DNA of 38,611 bases, from positions 1-38,611 of the forward strand of contig VFFB01000012.1 of NCBI GenBank assembly GCA_018882585.1. The letters are read 5' to 3'. Below the pieces are notes generated by a model. That model made no database searches and had not been told where the DNA came from. It saw nothing but the letters and a program-made list of their open reading frames with translations. This DNA comes from Candidatus Kapaibacterium sp. Its GTDB lineage: Bacteria; Bacteroidota; Ignavibacteria; Kapaibacteriales; Kapaibacteriaceae. Every line of letters starts with the position of its first letter. Position 1 is the stretch's first letter. Of this stretch, positions 17,060-24,770 are shown piece after piece. Position numbers and translations under genes: made by a program.

Positions 17060-18324
17060 GTTCCCTTCCGTGCGATCACCTGCCATTGATCGCCATCCCA
17101 TATCATGAACACAGCCTCGCCACCCGAGAGCGTTCCACTTGTCGAACCAACATTCAGGTTCGTACCGGCTAGCGTAAACTTGTTTCCATTACCAGCGGCA
17201 TCGTTCTGCACGACAAGGATCTGACCGATCACGGCGCCGTCTTCGAGGTAGACACTACCAACGTTACCCGTGGGCAGCAGCCGTATGTAGGCCGCCGTTG
17301 AGGATGGCAACGTCATGTTCGCTGTGACGGAGCTGGTTGTGTAGTTCGAGAAAGCACTGATCGACAACGGCGACACGGACGTTACGCGCCATGCCAGGTC
17401 GGCCTGTGAATAGACAAACGTGGCTGTAGCACCGGGTGTGATCACGAAATCGTTGCCGTCGGTAGTCAACACACGATTGCCCGCTGTGGATGATGTAGCG
17501 TTACTCGGGATGACCATGTTCTCGGCGGTGGCATTCGTAATGCACAGCACCTTCCCGTCTGTCCCGCCTGCAAAGCCGGTCCACGTCGACGCAGCCGTGA
17601 TCGTGCCCGTGACATGAACGTAGCTGCGATTGTTCGATGTGCCGAAGTCCACGTTGTGATGTGGTCCAACCGACGTAACAGTGTGCGTCCGTTGTCGATA
17701 TGCCACTGCACCGTTCACATCAAGGTCGGTCCGTGGCGTACGCGTCTGCACCCCTACCCGTCCGGACAGAAGGGCCGCATAGTTCACCGTAGCTCCGATC
17801 GCCGACGCATCAATGGCAACCGACGTATCGGCACTGCCTGACAACTCAATGCTGAGTCCCCGTCGATAGGGACCTCCGGTTGACGTACTTCGCAGAGCGA
17901 GCACGGTGTCGGCAGACGTCACCGCCCCATCGCGCAACAGTCGGAGCCCGGGCGACGTCGTCGACGTGGCCGTAATGGACAGACGCTTTGCCGTAGAGTC
18001 AAAGACAAATGACGCTGATCCGCGAAGCGATGATGCGCCGGTGAAGAACGGCACCTGGCCGGCAGTGCCAAGGAGCGACGGCGCAGCTGCAAACGATGTG
18101 ATGCCTGTGGAGCCATCAACAGACAACATCCACGTACCCGGCGTTAGCTGCTGCGGCAGCACCAAGGTGTACGGCACCGTCGAAGCCGGTGCATATAGTG
18201 AAATCGCCTGCTGATTATCCCCTGCTTCGAGCCGGATGCCCTTGAATGCTTCGTACGATGTCTGTGCCGAGAGTGCGGCGGCAGACATCAACATCAGAGC
18301 AGGCAGGATTCGTCGTAGCGTCAT
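17056..18324 (-). CDS. Secreted tail-fibre-like protein with two W-ending modules
   Basis: 422 residues with a signal peptide ending ALSAQ near residue 21. The head (ISLYAPASTVPYTLVLP, then WMLSVDGSTGITSF) matches the YxLxLPxxxxxxxxLxxxxG lead-in seen in phage tail fibres and many Bacteroidota surface proteins. VGVQTRTPRTDLDVNG, mid-protein, is the VGIGTxTPxxxLDVxG motif of the same class. Two related C-terminal modules follow: one near 235-315 ending in ADLAWRVTSV, and the last ~90 residues ending in FMIWDGDQWQVIAR. The second resembles the end of the neighbouring 216-residue protein. It starts 13 bases after that gene. It is probably a trimeric or fibrous surface protein; the target is unknown. 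Confidence 0.72.
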   Translation of the reverse strand: MTLRRILPALMLMSAAALSAQTSYEAFKGIRLEAGDNQQAISLYAPASTVPYTLVLPQQLTPGTWMLSVDGSTGITSFAAAPSLLGTAGQVPFFTGASSLRGSASFVFDSTAKRLSITATSTTSPGLRLLRDGAVTSADTVLALRSTSTGGPYRRGLSIELSGSADTSVAIDASAIGATVNYAALLSGRVGVQTRTPRTDLDVNGAVAYRQRTHTVTSVGPHHNVDFGTSNNRSYVHVTGTITAASTWTGFAGGTDGKVLCITNATAENMVIPSNATSSTAGNRVLTTDGNDFVITPGATATFVYSQADLAWRVTSVSPLSISAFSNYTTSSVTANMTLPSSTAAYIRLLPTGNVGSVYLEDGAVIGQILVVQNDAAGNGNKFTLAGTNLNVGSTSGTLSGGEAVFMIWDGDQWQVIARKGT

Positions 18325-18337
18325 GGCGGGTTAACTC

Positions 18338-18988
18338 TTAGTTGTTTCGACGTGACAGCTCGATCCACTGCAGCGATACGGCATCCCAGAGCAGCGTCAT
18401 GGTATCGTTATTCAGCAGGTCGGCATCACCCGACAGTACCAGGTTGCCGGCGTTATCGATCATACGGATGCCGAAACCCGCATTTGGGGTAGCAACTCGC
18501 AGCACAACCTGCTGTCCGTTTACCAAGCCATTCGCCAAACCGATAACCCGGTTTACGGGCGGAGCATCCGGCGTGATCCGCAGCACCGATGTTCCGGCAG
18601 CGACAGGGATTACCATGTTGTTCATCAGCACGGCAATGGGCTGCACCTGTATCGGCTGCGGCTGGGTCCAGGCAGGAGCGCCGTTCACGATGCCAAGCAC
18701 CGTTCCGTTCGCTCCTGCCGGCAACCACGAGAGTGCCACATCATTCGCGCTGCCGTTGACTGACGTCAACAGCGCGTGATGGGCATTGACGGTATCGACT
18801 GGCAGACGAAGCACGTAGTTCCGAGGCATGGCAGAGGCTGCCTGTACCGACACATGATGCGTTCCGGACGTGCTCAGATGCCGCATCTCCGTTGCTCGCA
18901 CGGGAAGCTCCTGACCTTGCAGCGTCTGGGCGATCGCGACGCACAGAACGGCAATGAAGAGAATCTGAAGTGGACGTCTATCGTTCAT
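18338..18988 (-). CDS. Short secreted tail-fibre-like protein
   Basis: 216 residues from ATG 18988; an in-frame GTG lies 12 bases upstream (19000) but the ATG gives the tidier leader (MNDRRPLQILFIAVLCVAIA). The mature start ELPVRATEMRHLSTSG resembles LPVRTRSLQLLGTG of the upstream neighbour. NYVLRLPVDTVNAHHALLTS matches the YxLxLP lead-in of tail-fibre heads. The C-terminal module ends MTLLWDAVSLQWIELSRR, related to the end of the 422-residue protein downstream. It is essentially a head plus one module, the minimal version of the family. It sits 35 bases after the preceding gene and is probably co-transcribed. Confidence 0.7.
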   Translation of the reverse strand: MNDRRPLQILFIAVLCVAIAQTLQGQELPVRATEMRHLSTSGTHHVSVQAASAMPRNYVLRLPVDTVNAHHALLTSVNGSANDVALSWLPAGANGTVLGIVNGAPAWTQPQPIQVQPIAVLMNNMVIPVAAGTSVLRITPDAPPVNRVIGLANGLVNGQQVVLRVATPNAGFGIRMIDNAGNLVLSGDADLLNNDTMTLLWDAVSLQWIELSRRNN

Positions 18989-19023
18989 GTCGGAAGTCAC
19001 TACGCTTCACCACGTGAGCGCCA

Positions 19024-20007
19024 TTACGGATTTGCGTTTGCAGCCCACATGATGGTTTCGGTCCCGACCATGGGTGCTGTAGACTGGATTGTGAATCCTG
19101 TGAGCGTCACATCGGTGATCTCGATAATCGTACCGTTCCCGCTTAGCAGGTTTGCCGTCACGGTGATATCTGTCGCCGTAACTGGTGCGGCAAATGCCAC
19201 CGGGAATGTTACGGTATGCGAATAGCCCGCTGTGACGGCTTGACGACCCGACTTGTAGTATCGGTTCGGATTGGCCGTCCATGTTGCGGTCCCATCGCCG
19301 TTCGACACGTAGATGTAACTCGCCGTCGCAGCACCGGCCGCATTCGTCGAAGGCGTTACGGTATACGTACCGGCAGGCAGCCCATCAACCTGGATGGTTG
19401 CATTGTTTGCCTGATTACCGGTCGCAATCGTAATGGTGTTGGCACTTCCATCATTCATCACCAGTGAGCCCGACGTGGCACCTCCAAGCGTGAGCGTACC
19501 GGTCTCGCCGGCAATGGCTGCATTCACCGCACCGGCAGCAGTCTGCACTTCCAGGAGTCCAGCTGCAGCACCGGTCACACCTCCACCGATCATGACCTTG
19601 CCATTCGCATCGAAGCGGAAGGTAGGGTCCGAGGCTAGGGTATTCTGGTCGGTGAAATACGCAATCTCATTCCCGCCGCCATCGACATTGCCTTTCCCGT
19701 CGATGATGTTGGCCTTTTCCCACTCCAGACGCATTGTTCCTGCTGCTGTCATACGGGCTTTTACGTAGCCACTGTCGCCGACAACAAACGGCGTATTGAC
19801 GCCAGTTGCCGCGCCGTCTGCCAACGGCCACTCAATTGTATATGCCGTCACGTTGCCTGTTGCCTGCATCGTGATGGCTGTATTGTTGCCGGTGCCCAGC
19901 AACTGCAGTGATCGCGTCCGTACCGGAAGCTGTGCGTATGCTTCAGATGCGAACAAGGCCGATGCGATGGCAATGACTGTCCACCGCATGATGGTCGAGA
20001 ACTTCAT
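19024..20007 (-). CDS. Secreted tail-fibre-like protein with lectin-like C-terminus
   Basis: 327 residues from ATG 20007, set by a strong Shine-Dalgarno GAGGGG 7 bases upstream and a normal signal peptide (MKFSTIMRWTVIAIASALFA...AYAQ). A longer reading to 20109 has no leader. The head LPVRTRSLQLLGTG and YTIEWPLADG lead-in link it to its neighbours. The middle is low-complexity and rich in Gly, Ala and Thr. The C-terminal ~75 residues (TDITVTANLLSGNG, then FTIQSTAPMVGTETIMWAA) resemble the C-terminus of the 283-residue protein upstream and the beta-sandwich tips of tail fibres with H-type lectin fold. It is probably a surface recognition protein; the ligand is unknown. Confidence 0.72.
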   Translation of the reverse strand: MKFSTIMRWTVIAIASALFASEAYAQLPVRTRSLQLLGTGNNTAITMQATGNVTAYTIEWPLADGAATGVNTPFVVGDSGYVKARMTAAGTMRLEWEKANIIDGKGNVDGGGNEIAYFTDQNTLASDPTFRFDANGKVMIGGGVTGAAAGLLEVQTAAGAVNAAIAGETGTLTLGGATSGSLVMNDGSANTITIATGNQANNATIQVDGLPAGTYTVTPSTNAAGAATASYIYVSNGDGTATWTANPNRYYKSGRQAVTAGYSHTVTFPVAFAAPVTATDITVTANLLSGNGTIIEITDVTLTGFTIQSTAPMVGTETIMWAANANP

Positions 20008-20052
20008 GGAAGTACCCCTCGGAACTGTGAAGAAAAACACGTGATGTGCCAG

Positions 20053-20078
20053 GCCACGTCGTCGTGACGGGACGTGGC
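20053..20078 (-). other. Leader hairpin before the 327-residue protein gene
   Basis: Perfect 8-bp stem (20053-20060 with 20071-20078) around a 10-base loop, in the 98-base gap between the first two genes of the surface operon. On the minus strand a TTTTT run follows about 20 bases after the stem, just before the strong Shine-Dalgarno. A weak TAnnTTTG-like box (minus TGTATTTG, 20086-20093) lies upstream, so this may be the leader of an internal promoter. It could equally be a processing site. Confidence 0.4.
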
Positions 20079-20105
20079 GTGTGAGCAAATACAAGGGAGA
20101 GAGCG

Positions 20106-20957
20106 TCATCGATCGACCACCATCCAGTTGATTGCCTCGCCGGGGTTCAAGCCTCCGGGAAAGCTGATGGTGAACCGATCGGCCAGACGCGACGATCGAA
20201 CGATGAAGGGGGTAATGCTTACCGACGTGACCGATTCAGGCGTAACGGTGATGCTGGCCTCTGCACTCAGGGCCGTCGCCGTCGGGACCACGATGACAAC
20301 ATTGAACTGGACCTCGTTCGTGGCATTCACATAGCGGCCGGCATGCACACCAAGAATGGTAACGAGTGCTGATCGATCGGCCTTGACCAGGCGTCCGTCG
20401 CCAAGCGCGACCACCGGTCCGGCCATCGCAAGGTCGAGCCCGACTTCGGGCTGGCCGGCAAGTGACGTCATGGTGATGCGACCGTCTGTGCCGTCAATGC
20501 GCAGACGTTCAGTGTTGTTTGTCACAATTCGGAGCGTCGAGGCATCAGTCGAACCAAGAACGGCTTCCGGCGGCAGGTTGGCATTACCTGTAAGGAGCCA
20601 GACTTGATCGGCGCCGACTGCATCTTGTCCGGCCGCAAGGGTCCGCCATTGCGGCAGCAGCGGCGTCCCAGCATTGTATTCGAACCGCAGTTGCGTCACG
20701 TTGAAGACAAGTAGGCCCGTAGCGGGCAGCATGATGGCATCACGCTCGATCGTCGAAAGTCGCGGTATCAGCAAACCTCTGTCGCTGGCAACAAGATCAA
20801 GGATCGCCGATCGGTCCGGTGTGAGCGTTCCGATGCCAACGTTCCCGTCCTGTGCCTTCAGTGCTCCGCCGTAGGCGAAAATCACGAAGGCCCAGGCCAG
20901 GAATGCTCCGACCTTTCGCCGACAGATTCCCGTCGACGACTCCGTCATGGCGTACAT
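20106..20957 (-). CDS. Secreted tail-fibre-like protein, first gene of the surface operon
   Basis: 283 residues from ATG 20957. GTG at 20969 and ATG at 20948 are alternatives; a GGAG sits too close to the GTG and rather far from the ATG, so the start is uncertain. The signal sequence has an unusual n-region (TESSTGICRRKVG) before a hydrophobic core, ending LKAQ. NVGIGTLTPDRSAILDLVAS followed by RGLLIPRLSTIERDAI and GLLVFNVTQ is the classic VGIGTxxPxxxAxLDxxSxxxGxLxPRMTxxxRxAI layout of Bacteroidota tail-fibre-like surface proteins. The C-terminal ~80 residues (ASITVTPESVTSVSI, then FTISFPGG and EAINWMVVD) resemble the end of the next protein. Probably surface exposed; function unknown. Confidence 0.72.
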   Translation of the reverse strand: MYAMTESSTGICRRKVGAFLAWAFVIFAYGGALKAQDGNVGIGTLTPDRSAILDLVASDRGLLIPRLSTIERDAIMLPATGLLVFNVTQLRFEYNAGTPLLPQWRTLAAGQDAVGADQVWLLTGNANLPPEAVLGSTDASTLRIVTNNTERLRIDGTDGRITMTSLAGQPEVGLDLAMAGPVVALGDGRLVKADRSALVTILGVHAGRYVNATNEVQFNVVIVVPTATALSAEASITVTPESVTSVSITPFIVRSSRLADRFTISFPGGLNPGEAINWMVVDR

Positions 20958-21047
20958 GTTCAACGCCACGGTCTCCTGTGTTGTGTACGTGACCTCGGAT
21001 CCACTCCGGCCCCTTACCGGAATGCCCCTCGTTGAATGGACGGACCG

Positions 21048-21055
21048 TAGATTTG
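21048..21055 (+). promoter_or_regulatory. Possible Bacteroidota-type promoter element for pth
   Basis: TAGATTTG is an exact TAnnTTTG match in the 290-base gap (20958-21247) between the divergent surface operon and pth. No well-spaced -33 TTG is visible (the nearest is only ~13 bases upstream), and it would give a ~185-base leader. It lies in the loop of a GGACGG/CCGTCC inverted repeat. The remainder of the gap shows no ORF with coding support, no tRNA and no clear minus-strand promoter. Confidence 0.35.
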
Positions 21056-21247
21056 CGTGGCCGTCCGTTTTGCTTCGACTCCTTTGTTCGTCCTGCTTCA
21101 GTGCAGCACACCATCAGCGTCGAAGCGCTGCGATACTACGGCAATCCCCACCGCCATCCATTCTGTAGAGACACGGATTCTTGCGCAGGTTTGAAGATTC
21201 CTGCATCTGACGCGGTGATTCTACGTTCTTCCTCCTTTGCCTTCTGT

Positions 21248-21817
21248 ATGTCAACACTCGTCTTCATTGGTCTTGGCAACCCCGGCAGTGACTATGCCGA
21301 TACACGCCACAACATTGGATGGATGGTTATCGATGCGTTTGCTTCAAAGCATAATGCAACGTGGACTTCACCTAGCGGTCTGTTCATGCATGCGATGTGT
21401 CGTATTGCGCGGCGCGAGGTTCATCTTGTCAAGCCAATGACCTACATGAACGAATCAGGCAAGGCGGCGAAGCGCATCCTTGGACAGCTGCATGCCACTC
21501 CATCGCAGTGCGTGGTCATCGTTGACGAGTATAACTTCCCCGTCGGACGCGTCCATCTGCGTCCACAGGGCAGCGATGGTGGACACAACGGTCTGGCCTC
21601 CATGATCAAGGAACTTGGGACGGAGGCGTTCTGGCGTCTGCGTTGTGGTATTGACCGGAGGTTTGGTCCCGGAGGTATGGCCGACTATGTGCTTGGCCCA
21701 TTCGAACCACAGGAATGCGGCACGCGCGACGAAATGATCACCAAGGCCGTCGCTGCGCTCGAGGACGTTATCAAGCTCGGTCCGGAGCGGGCGCAGTCGA
21801 TCATCAATAAAGGTTGA
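21248..21817 (+). CDS. pth: Peptidyl-tRNA hydrolase
   Basis: 189 residues from ATG 21248, the position conserved for the family (start directly before the VFIGLGNPG strand). In-frame codons upstream encode non-conserved sequence. Pth cleaves the ester bond of peptidyl-tRNA released by stalled ribosomes. The catalytic set is present: Asn11 in GLGNPG, His21 in DTRHNIGW and Asp93 in VVIVDEYNFPVGRV. The tRNA-binding SDGGHNGLASMI motif (109-120) is also intact. No Shine-Dalgarno is obvious. It is convergent with the SpoIIE-type gene, leaving only 11 bases between stops. Confidence 0.96.
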   Translation: MSTLVFIGLGNPGSDYADTRHNIGWMVIDAFASKHNATWTSPSGLFMHAMCRIARREVHLVKPMTYMNESGKAAKRILGQLHATPSQCVVIVDEYNFPVGRVHLRPQGSDGGHNGLASMIKELGTEAFWRLRCGIDRRFGPGGMADYVLGPFEPQECGTRDEMITKAVAALEDVIKLGPERAQSIINKG

Positions 21818-21828
21818 ACAGGGCGCCA

Positions 21829-23058
21829 TCAGCGCCGTCTGATCACCACCACGGTCCGGTCATCGGTATAGCGGGCACCTGCAGAGAACGTCACCACATC
21901 ATCCATGAGCGCCAATGCAATCTGCCGTGCATCGCTCTGGTGGTGTTCGGCCAGGAATGTGCGCAGTCGTGCCTCGCCAAAGATCGTGCCATGTACGTCC
22001 TGCGCCTCGCTGATGCCATCGGTGAAGAGCAACAGCACATCGCCATGGTCCATGTTGATGTTCTCGACGTGAAACTTCTGCTCCTCGACGATACCCAGGA
22101 TACCGCCGGTTGGCTGAAGTCCGCGGCACGTTCCGTCGGCAGCCGAATAGTGAAGTGGCGGACAGTGCCCGGCGTTCACATACAGGACAAGACCATTGCT
22201 CGATGACGTGAGTTCACATAGAAACAGCGAGACGAAGCGCTCCAGCGGAAAGGTGTCGTAGATCAGATCGTTCAGTCGTCCAACAAGCGACGACATCTTG
22301 ATGTTGAAGCCTGCTCCCATTCGCATGGCACCGCTGACGAACAATGCCTGGACGGCTGCCGGCATCCCCTTGCTTGCAGCATCCGATACGACAATGCTCA
22401 GCCGTTCGTCGTCGCCGGGCGATGCCAGATAGTCAAAATAGTCGCCACCCACAACGGCATCGGGTGAAGAGATGCCATAGACATCGTATTCGCGAAACGT
22501 TGTCGCATGGTCCGGCACAAGGCCGCGTTGGATCTCCCATGCCTGGTCCAGGTCGCGCCGCAGTCTGTGCTCACGTTGCGTGGCTTGCATCGTACGCAAT
22601 GCTGTTGTCGCGACACCTCCAACGACGACGAGTGTATCAGTGAACTCATCGCTGTGTTCCTTGGCGGTAAAGGCCAGGGCATACTGAAACAGTCGGCCCT
22701 GCTGGCGGCGCTGAAGATCGCCGACACCGACCATGGAATACGTTCGTGCGTGGCCTGCCTCGGTCTTCGCATCAACGACAACCGTGCGCGTTGTAGCGAG
22801 CATCGACAGCGCGGGGATATCCGTGGTTGACCGACGTGTTCCTTCGGACAGGAACTCTACTTCGCCTTCCTGATGACGAAGCGTGTAGATCTCATCGACA
22901 GGATCGAGCTCCCAGATACGGCCACCGGTAACCACGAAGCGATCGTCCTCGACAATGTCATGCACCAGGGACCGAAGCATGTCGAGGGGTGTTGCGTGTG
23001 TCTGCGACAGCAGGTGATCGATCAGCTTATAGGTCGACCGTTGATAGCGGCCGCTCAT
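21829..23058 (-). CDS. PP2C-type serine phosphatase (SpoIIE/RsbU-like) with N-terminal sensor-like region
   Basis: 409 residues. Residues ~1-160 look GAF-like, with alternating strands and helices and no transmembrane segment. A coiled linker (~158-185) ends in EIQRGLVPD, the usual QxxLLP-type entry to the RsbU phosphatase domain. Metal-binding acidic residues are in GGDYFDY (Asp206), VSDAASKGMPAA (Asp226), LFTDGISEA (Asp347) and TDDRTVVVI (Asp399/400). Such enzymes dephosphorylate anti-sigma antagonists in partner-switching pathways, but no STAS antagonist or HPK-like kinase is adjacent. Its ATG overlaps the LON-domain gene stop (ATGA). It is the last gene of the long suf transcription unit. 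Confidence 0.88.
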   Translation of the reverse strand: MSGRYQRSTYKLIDHLLSQTHATPLDMLRSLVHDIVEDDRFVVTGGRIWELDPVDEIYTLRHQEGEVEFLSEGTRRSTTDIPALSMLATTRTVVVDAKTEAGHARTYSMVGVGDLQRRQQGRLFQYALAFTAKEHSDEFTDTLVVVGGVATTALRTMQATQREHRLRRDLDQAWEIQRGLVPDHATTFREYDVYGISSPDAVVGGDYFDYLASPGDDERLSIVVSDAASKGMPAAVQALFVSGAMRMGAGFNIKMSSLVGRLNDLIYDTFPLERFVSLFLCELTSSSNGLVLYVNAGHCPPLHYSAADGTCRGLQPTGGILGIVEEQKFHVENINMDHGDVLLLFTDGISEAQDVHGTIFGEARLRTFLAEHHQSDARQIALALMDDVVTFSAGARYTDDRTVVVIRRR

Positions 23059-23690
23059 GACGATCGATCCGGGATGATGTAGCCGTCGTTCATGATCACA
23101 CGCTGGACCAGTTGCTCCCGTTCGATGGTTGGGATCATCCGCTCGAGATGATCACGCAGATACTCGATACGTTCGTTTTCGTCGGTCAGCTCGAGCAGAT
23201 GTTGCTTTTGCTTTGTGTCGAGACCGGACTTCAGCGCCATGATGTATGACACATCATGCGACGTGTCGAAGTACTCCTGGATCTTCAGCGGTTCCCGACC
23301 GGGATAGACCAACGACAGTAACGTCGAAAACAGATTGGCGCATTCCTTCAGCAGCACGAGATCGATCGGGGCGTCGATATCGGCCACTTCCTCGACATCT
23401 GCAACGACGTAGGGGGCAACGTTCTTTTGTACGTCGAGGACGCGATATCGACGTCCGCCTTGGACGATAACGTCCATGCGTCCGTCGGCGTAGCGTTGCA
23501 GCACGCGCATAACCGTTGCTGTGCAGCCAATGCCATGCATGTGCGTGCCTTCGACAAGGTTGATGCCGAAGGCACGCGACTCATTGACACATTCGTTGAT
23601 GAGCTGCTTGTAGCGGGGCTCGAAGATGTGCAGTGGCAGCTGTGCCGACGGCAGCATCACAAGATTGAGCGGGAACAGACCGATCGTCAC
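23055..23690 (-). CDS. Stand-alone LON substrate-binding domain protein
   Basis: 211 residues from GTG 23690, four bases after the SOD stop. The sequence IGLFPLNLVMLPSAQLPLHIFEPRYKQL, split across the domain start, is the FPLxxxVLPGxxLPLxIFEPRY signature of the Lon N-terminal substrate-binding domain, and GCTATVMRV and GGRRYRVLDV continue it. A helical region (~110-205) completes the fold. No AAA+ or protease domain follows, so it cannot hydrolyse protein alone. Families like this are widespread; their role, perhaps in recognising damaged proteins, is unsettled. It is coupled by ATGA to the phosphatase gene. Confidence 0.88.
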   Translation of the reverse strand: MTIGLFPLNLVMLPSAQLPLHIFEPRYKQLINECVNESRAFGINLVEGTHMHGIGCTATVMRVLQRYADGRMDVIVQGGRRYRVLDVQKNVAPYVVADVEEVADIDAPIDLVLLKECANLFSTLLSLVYPGREPLKIQEYFDTSHDVSYIMALKSGLDTKQKQHLLELTDENERIEYLRDHLERMIPTIEREQLVQRVIMNDGYIIPDRSS

Positions 23691-23694
23691 AGTG

Positions 23695-24321
23695 TTACTT
23701 ACGGCCCTTCAGGAATCGCTCATTGATGCGACCCCAATGCAGATTGTTCAGGAAGGCATCGATGTACTTGACGCGACCCGGACCATCCTTGTGATAGTAG
23801 GCATGTTCGAAGACGTCGCACGAGACCAGCGGGAAACCGCCCCAGATCGCACCATAGTGGTGCTCGTCGACAAGCACGTTCAGCAGACGTCCCGAGTACA
23901 AGGTGTCGATACACAACACGCCCCAGCCTGAAAGTTTTGCAGCCGTTGCCGTGGCCTTGAAGTCTGCCTTCCAAGCGTCGAACGAGCCGAACTCGGCCTC
24001 GATGGCAGCAAGCACATCCGGCCCCTTGCTCGGGTCACCGTCACCACCAAGTACTTCCCAGTACACGTCATGCAGCACGGTGCCGGCATGATTCCAGGTA
24101 AAGCGGCGCTTCAGCTCGCCAAAGTCGCTCCAGTTGCCATTCGCTGCCCCTTTATCGACATTGGGCAGGGCTGCCTCGATCTTGTTCAGGAATGTAACGT
24201 ATCCCTTGTGGTGGGTGTTATAATGCCAGTCCGATGTTTCGGGAGAGATCACGTCGGCGAGCAATGTCTTTGCCTCGTCATCCGAATACGGACGGGCGTT
24301 GAACTTCCATTCATAAGCCAT
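23695..24321 (-). CDS. Superoxide dismutase, Fe/Mn family
   Basis: 208 residues. It disproportionates superoxide using Fe or Mn. By alignment from memory the ligands are His33, His84 (in LHDVYW), Asp169 and His173 (in DVFEHAYY), with gateway Tyr41 and second-shell His37. The usual Trp of DxWEHAYY is Phe, and at the Gln position that tunes metal preference I see a His pair (VDEHHYG). Both features remind me of archaeal/cambialistic SODs more than of typical bacterial SodA or SodB. Metal choice cannot be decided. Strong Shine-Dalgarno AAGGAG 7 bases before ATG. It follows the A-type carrier gene by 18 bases, so it is probably in the suf transcript. No signal peptide, so cytoplasmic. Confidence 0.93.
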   Translation of the reverse strand: MAYEWKFNARPYSDDEAKTLLADVISPETSDWHYNTHHKGYVTFLNKIEAALPNVDKGAANGNWSDFGELKRRFTWNHAGTVLHDVYWEVLGGDGDPSKGPDVLAAIEAEFGSFDAWKADFKATATAAKLSGWGVLCIDTLYSGRLLNVLVDEHHYGAIWGGFPLVSCDVFEHAYYHKDGPGRVKYIDAFLNNLHWGRINERFLKGRK

Positions 24322-24339
24322 GGTGGGACTCCTTGTGTG

Positions 24340-24738
24340 TTAGGCGCCGAACGATGAACCGCATCCGCAGGTCTTCGTGGCATTGGGGTTGTTGAACGTG
24401 AAACCGCGGCCCATCAGGCCATCGCTGAAATCGAGCGTAACGCCCATTAGATAGAACATGGACTTGGCGTCGATGAATACGCGTACGCCTTCGGCATCAA
24501 GCACAAGATCATGGTCCCGCGACTGTGCGTCGAATCCAAGGGTGTACGACAGGCCCGAGCAGCCACCACCCTTGACGCCGAGCCGAAGCCCGTAGTCGTC
24601 GGGAATGCTGTTCTGTTCCTTGATCTTCTTGACCTCGGTGATCGCCTTTGGCGTGATGCTGATGTTATCGTTTTCGTCTGTGCCAGTGATCCCCGTAGGA
24701 ATCGAAATGGCATCGGCACTCATGATGGCAACGGACAT
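24340..24738 (-). CDS. sufA: A-type Fe-S carrier, SufA/ErpA-like
   Basis: 132 residues from ATG 24738, with GGAG 10-11 bases upstream. A longer reading to 24885 runs back into the Rrf2 gene without homology. HesB/IscA fold: ITPKAITEVKKI start motif, then LRLGVKGGGCSGLSY with Cys60, and the C-terminal CGCGSSF with Cys124 and Cys126, the three cluster ligands. It receives clusters from SufBCD and hands them to target proteins. An N-terminal extension of ~25 residues precedes the fold. The symbol is by family and operon context; ErpA or IscA-like function is possible. It lies between the Rrf2 regulator and SOD. Confidence 0.92.
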   Translation of the reverse strand: MSVAIMSADAISIPTGITGTDENDNISITPKAITEVKKIKEQNSIPDDYGLRLGVKGGGCSGLSYTLGFDAQSRDHDLVLDAEGVRVFIDAKSMFYLMGVTLDFSDGLMGRGFTFNNPNATKTCGCGSSFGA

Positions 24739-24770
24739 GGTCGTGCTCCGTAAATGGTTGTCTGTAAAGA

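Noticed and set aside
10764-20957. Prophage or phage-derived tail island
   Set aside because: The tail-fibre-like proteins carry signal peptides, and no capsid, baseplate, sheath, terminase, integrase or lysis gene is present, so a chromosomal surface operon is more likely.
21822-21836. Bidirectional terminator between pth and the phosphatase gene
   Set aside because: Only a 5-bp GC stem, partly inside the phosphatase coding end, with no T run on either side.
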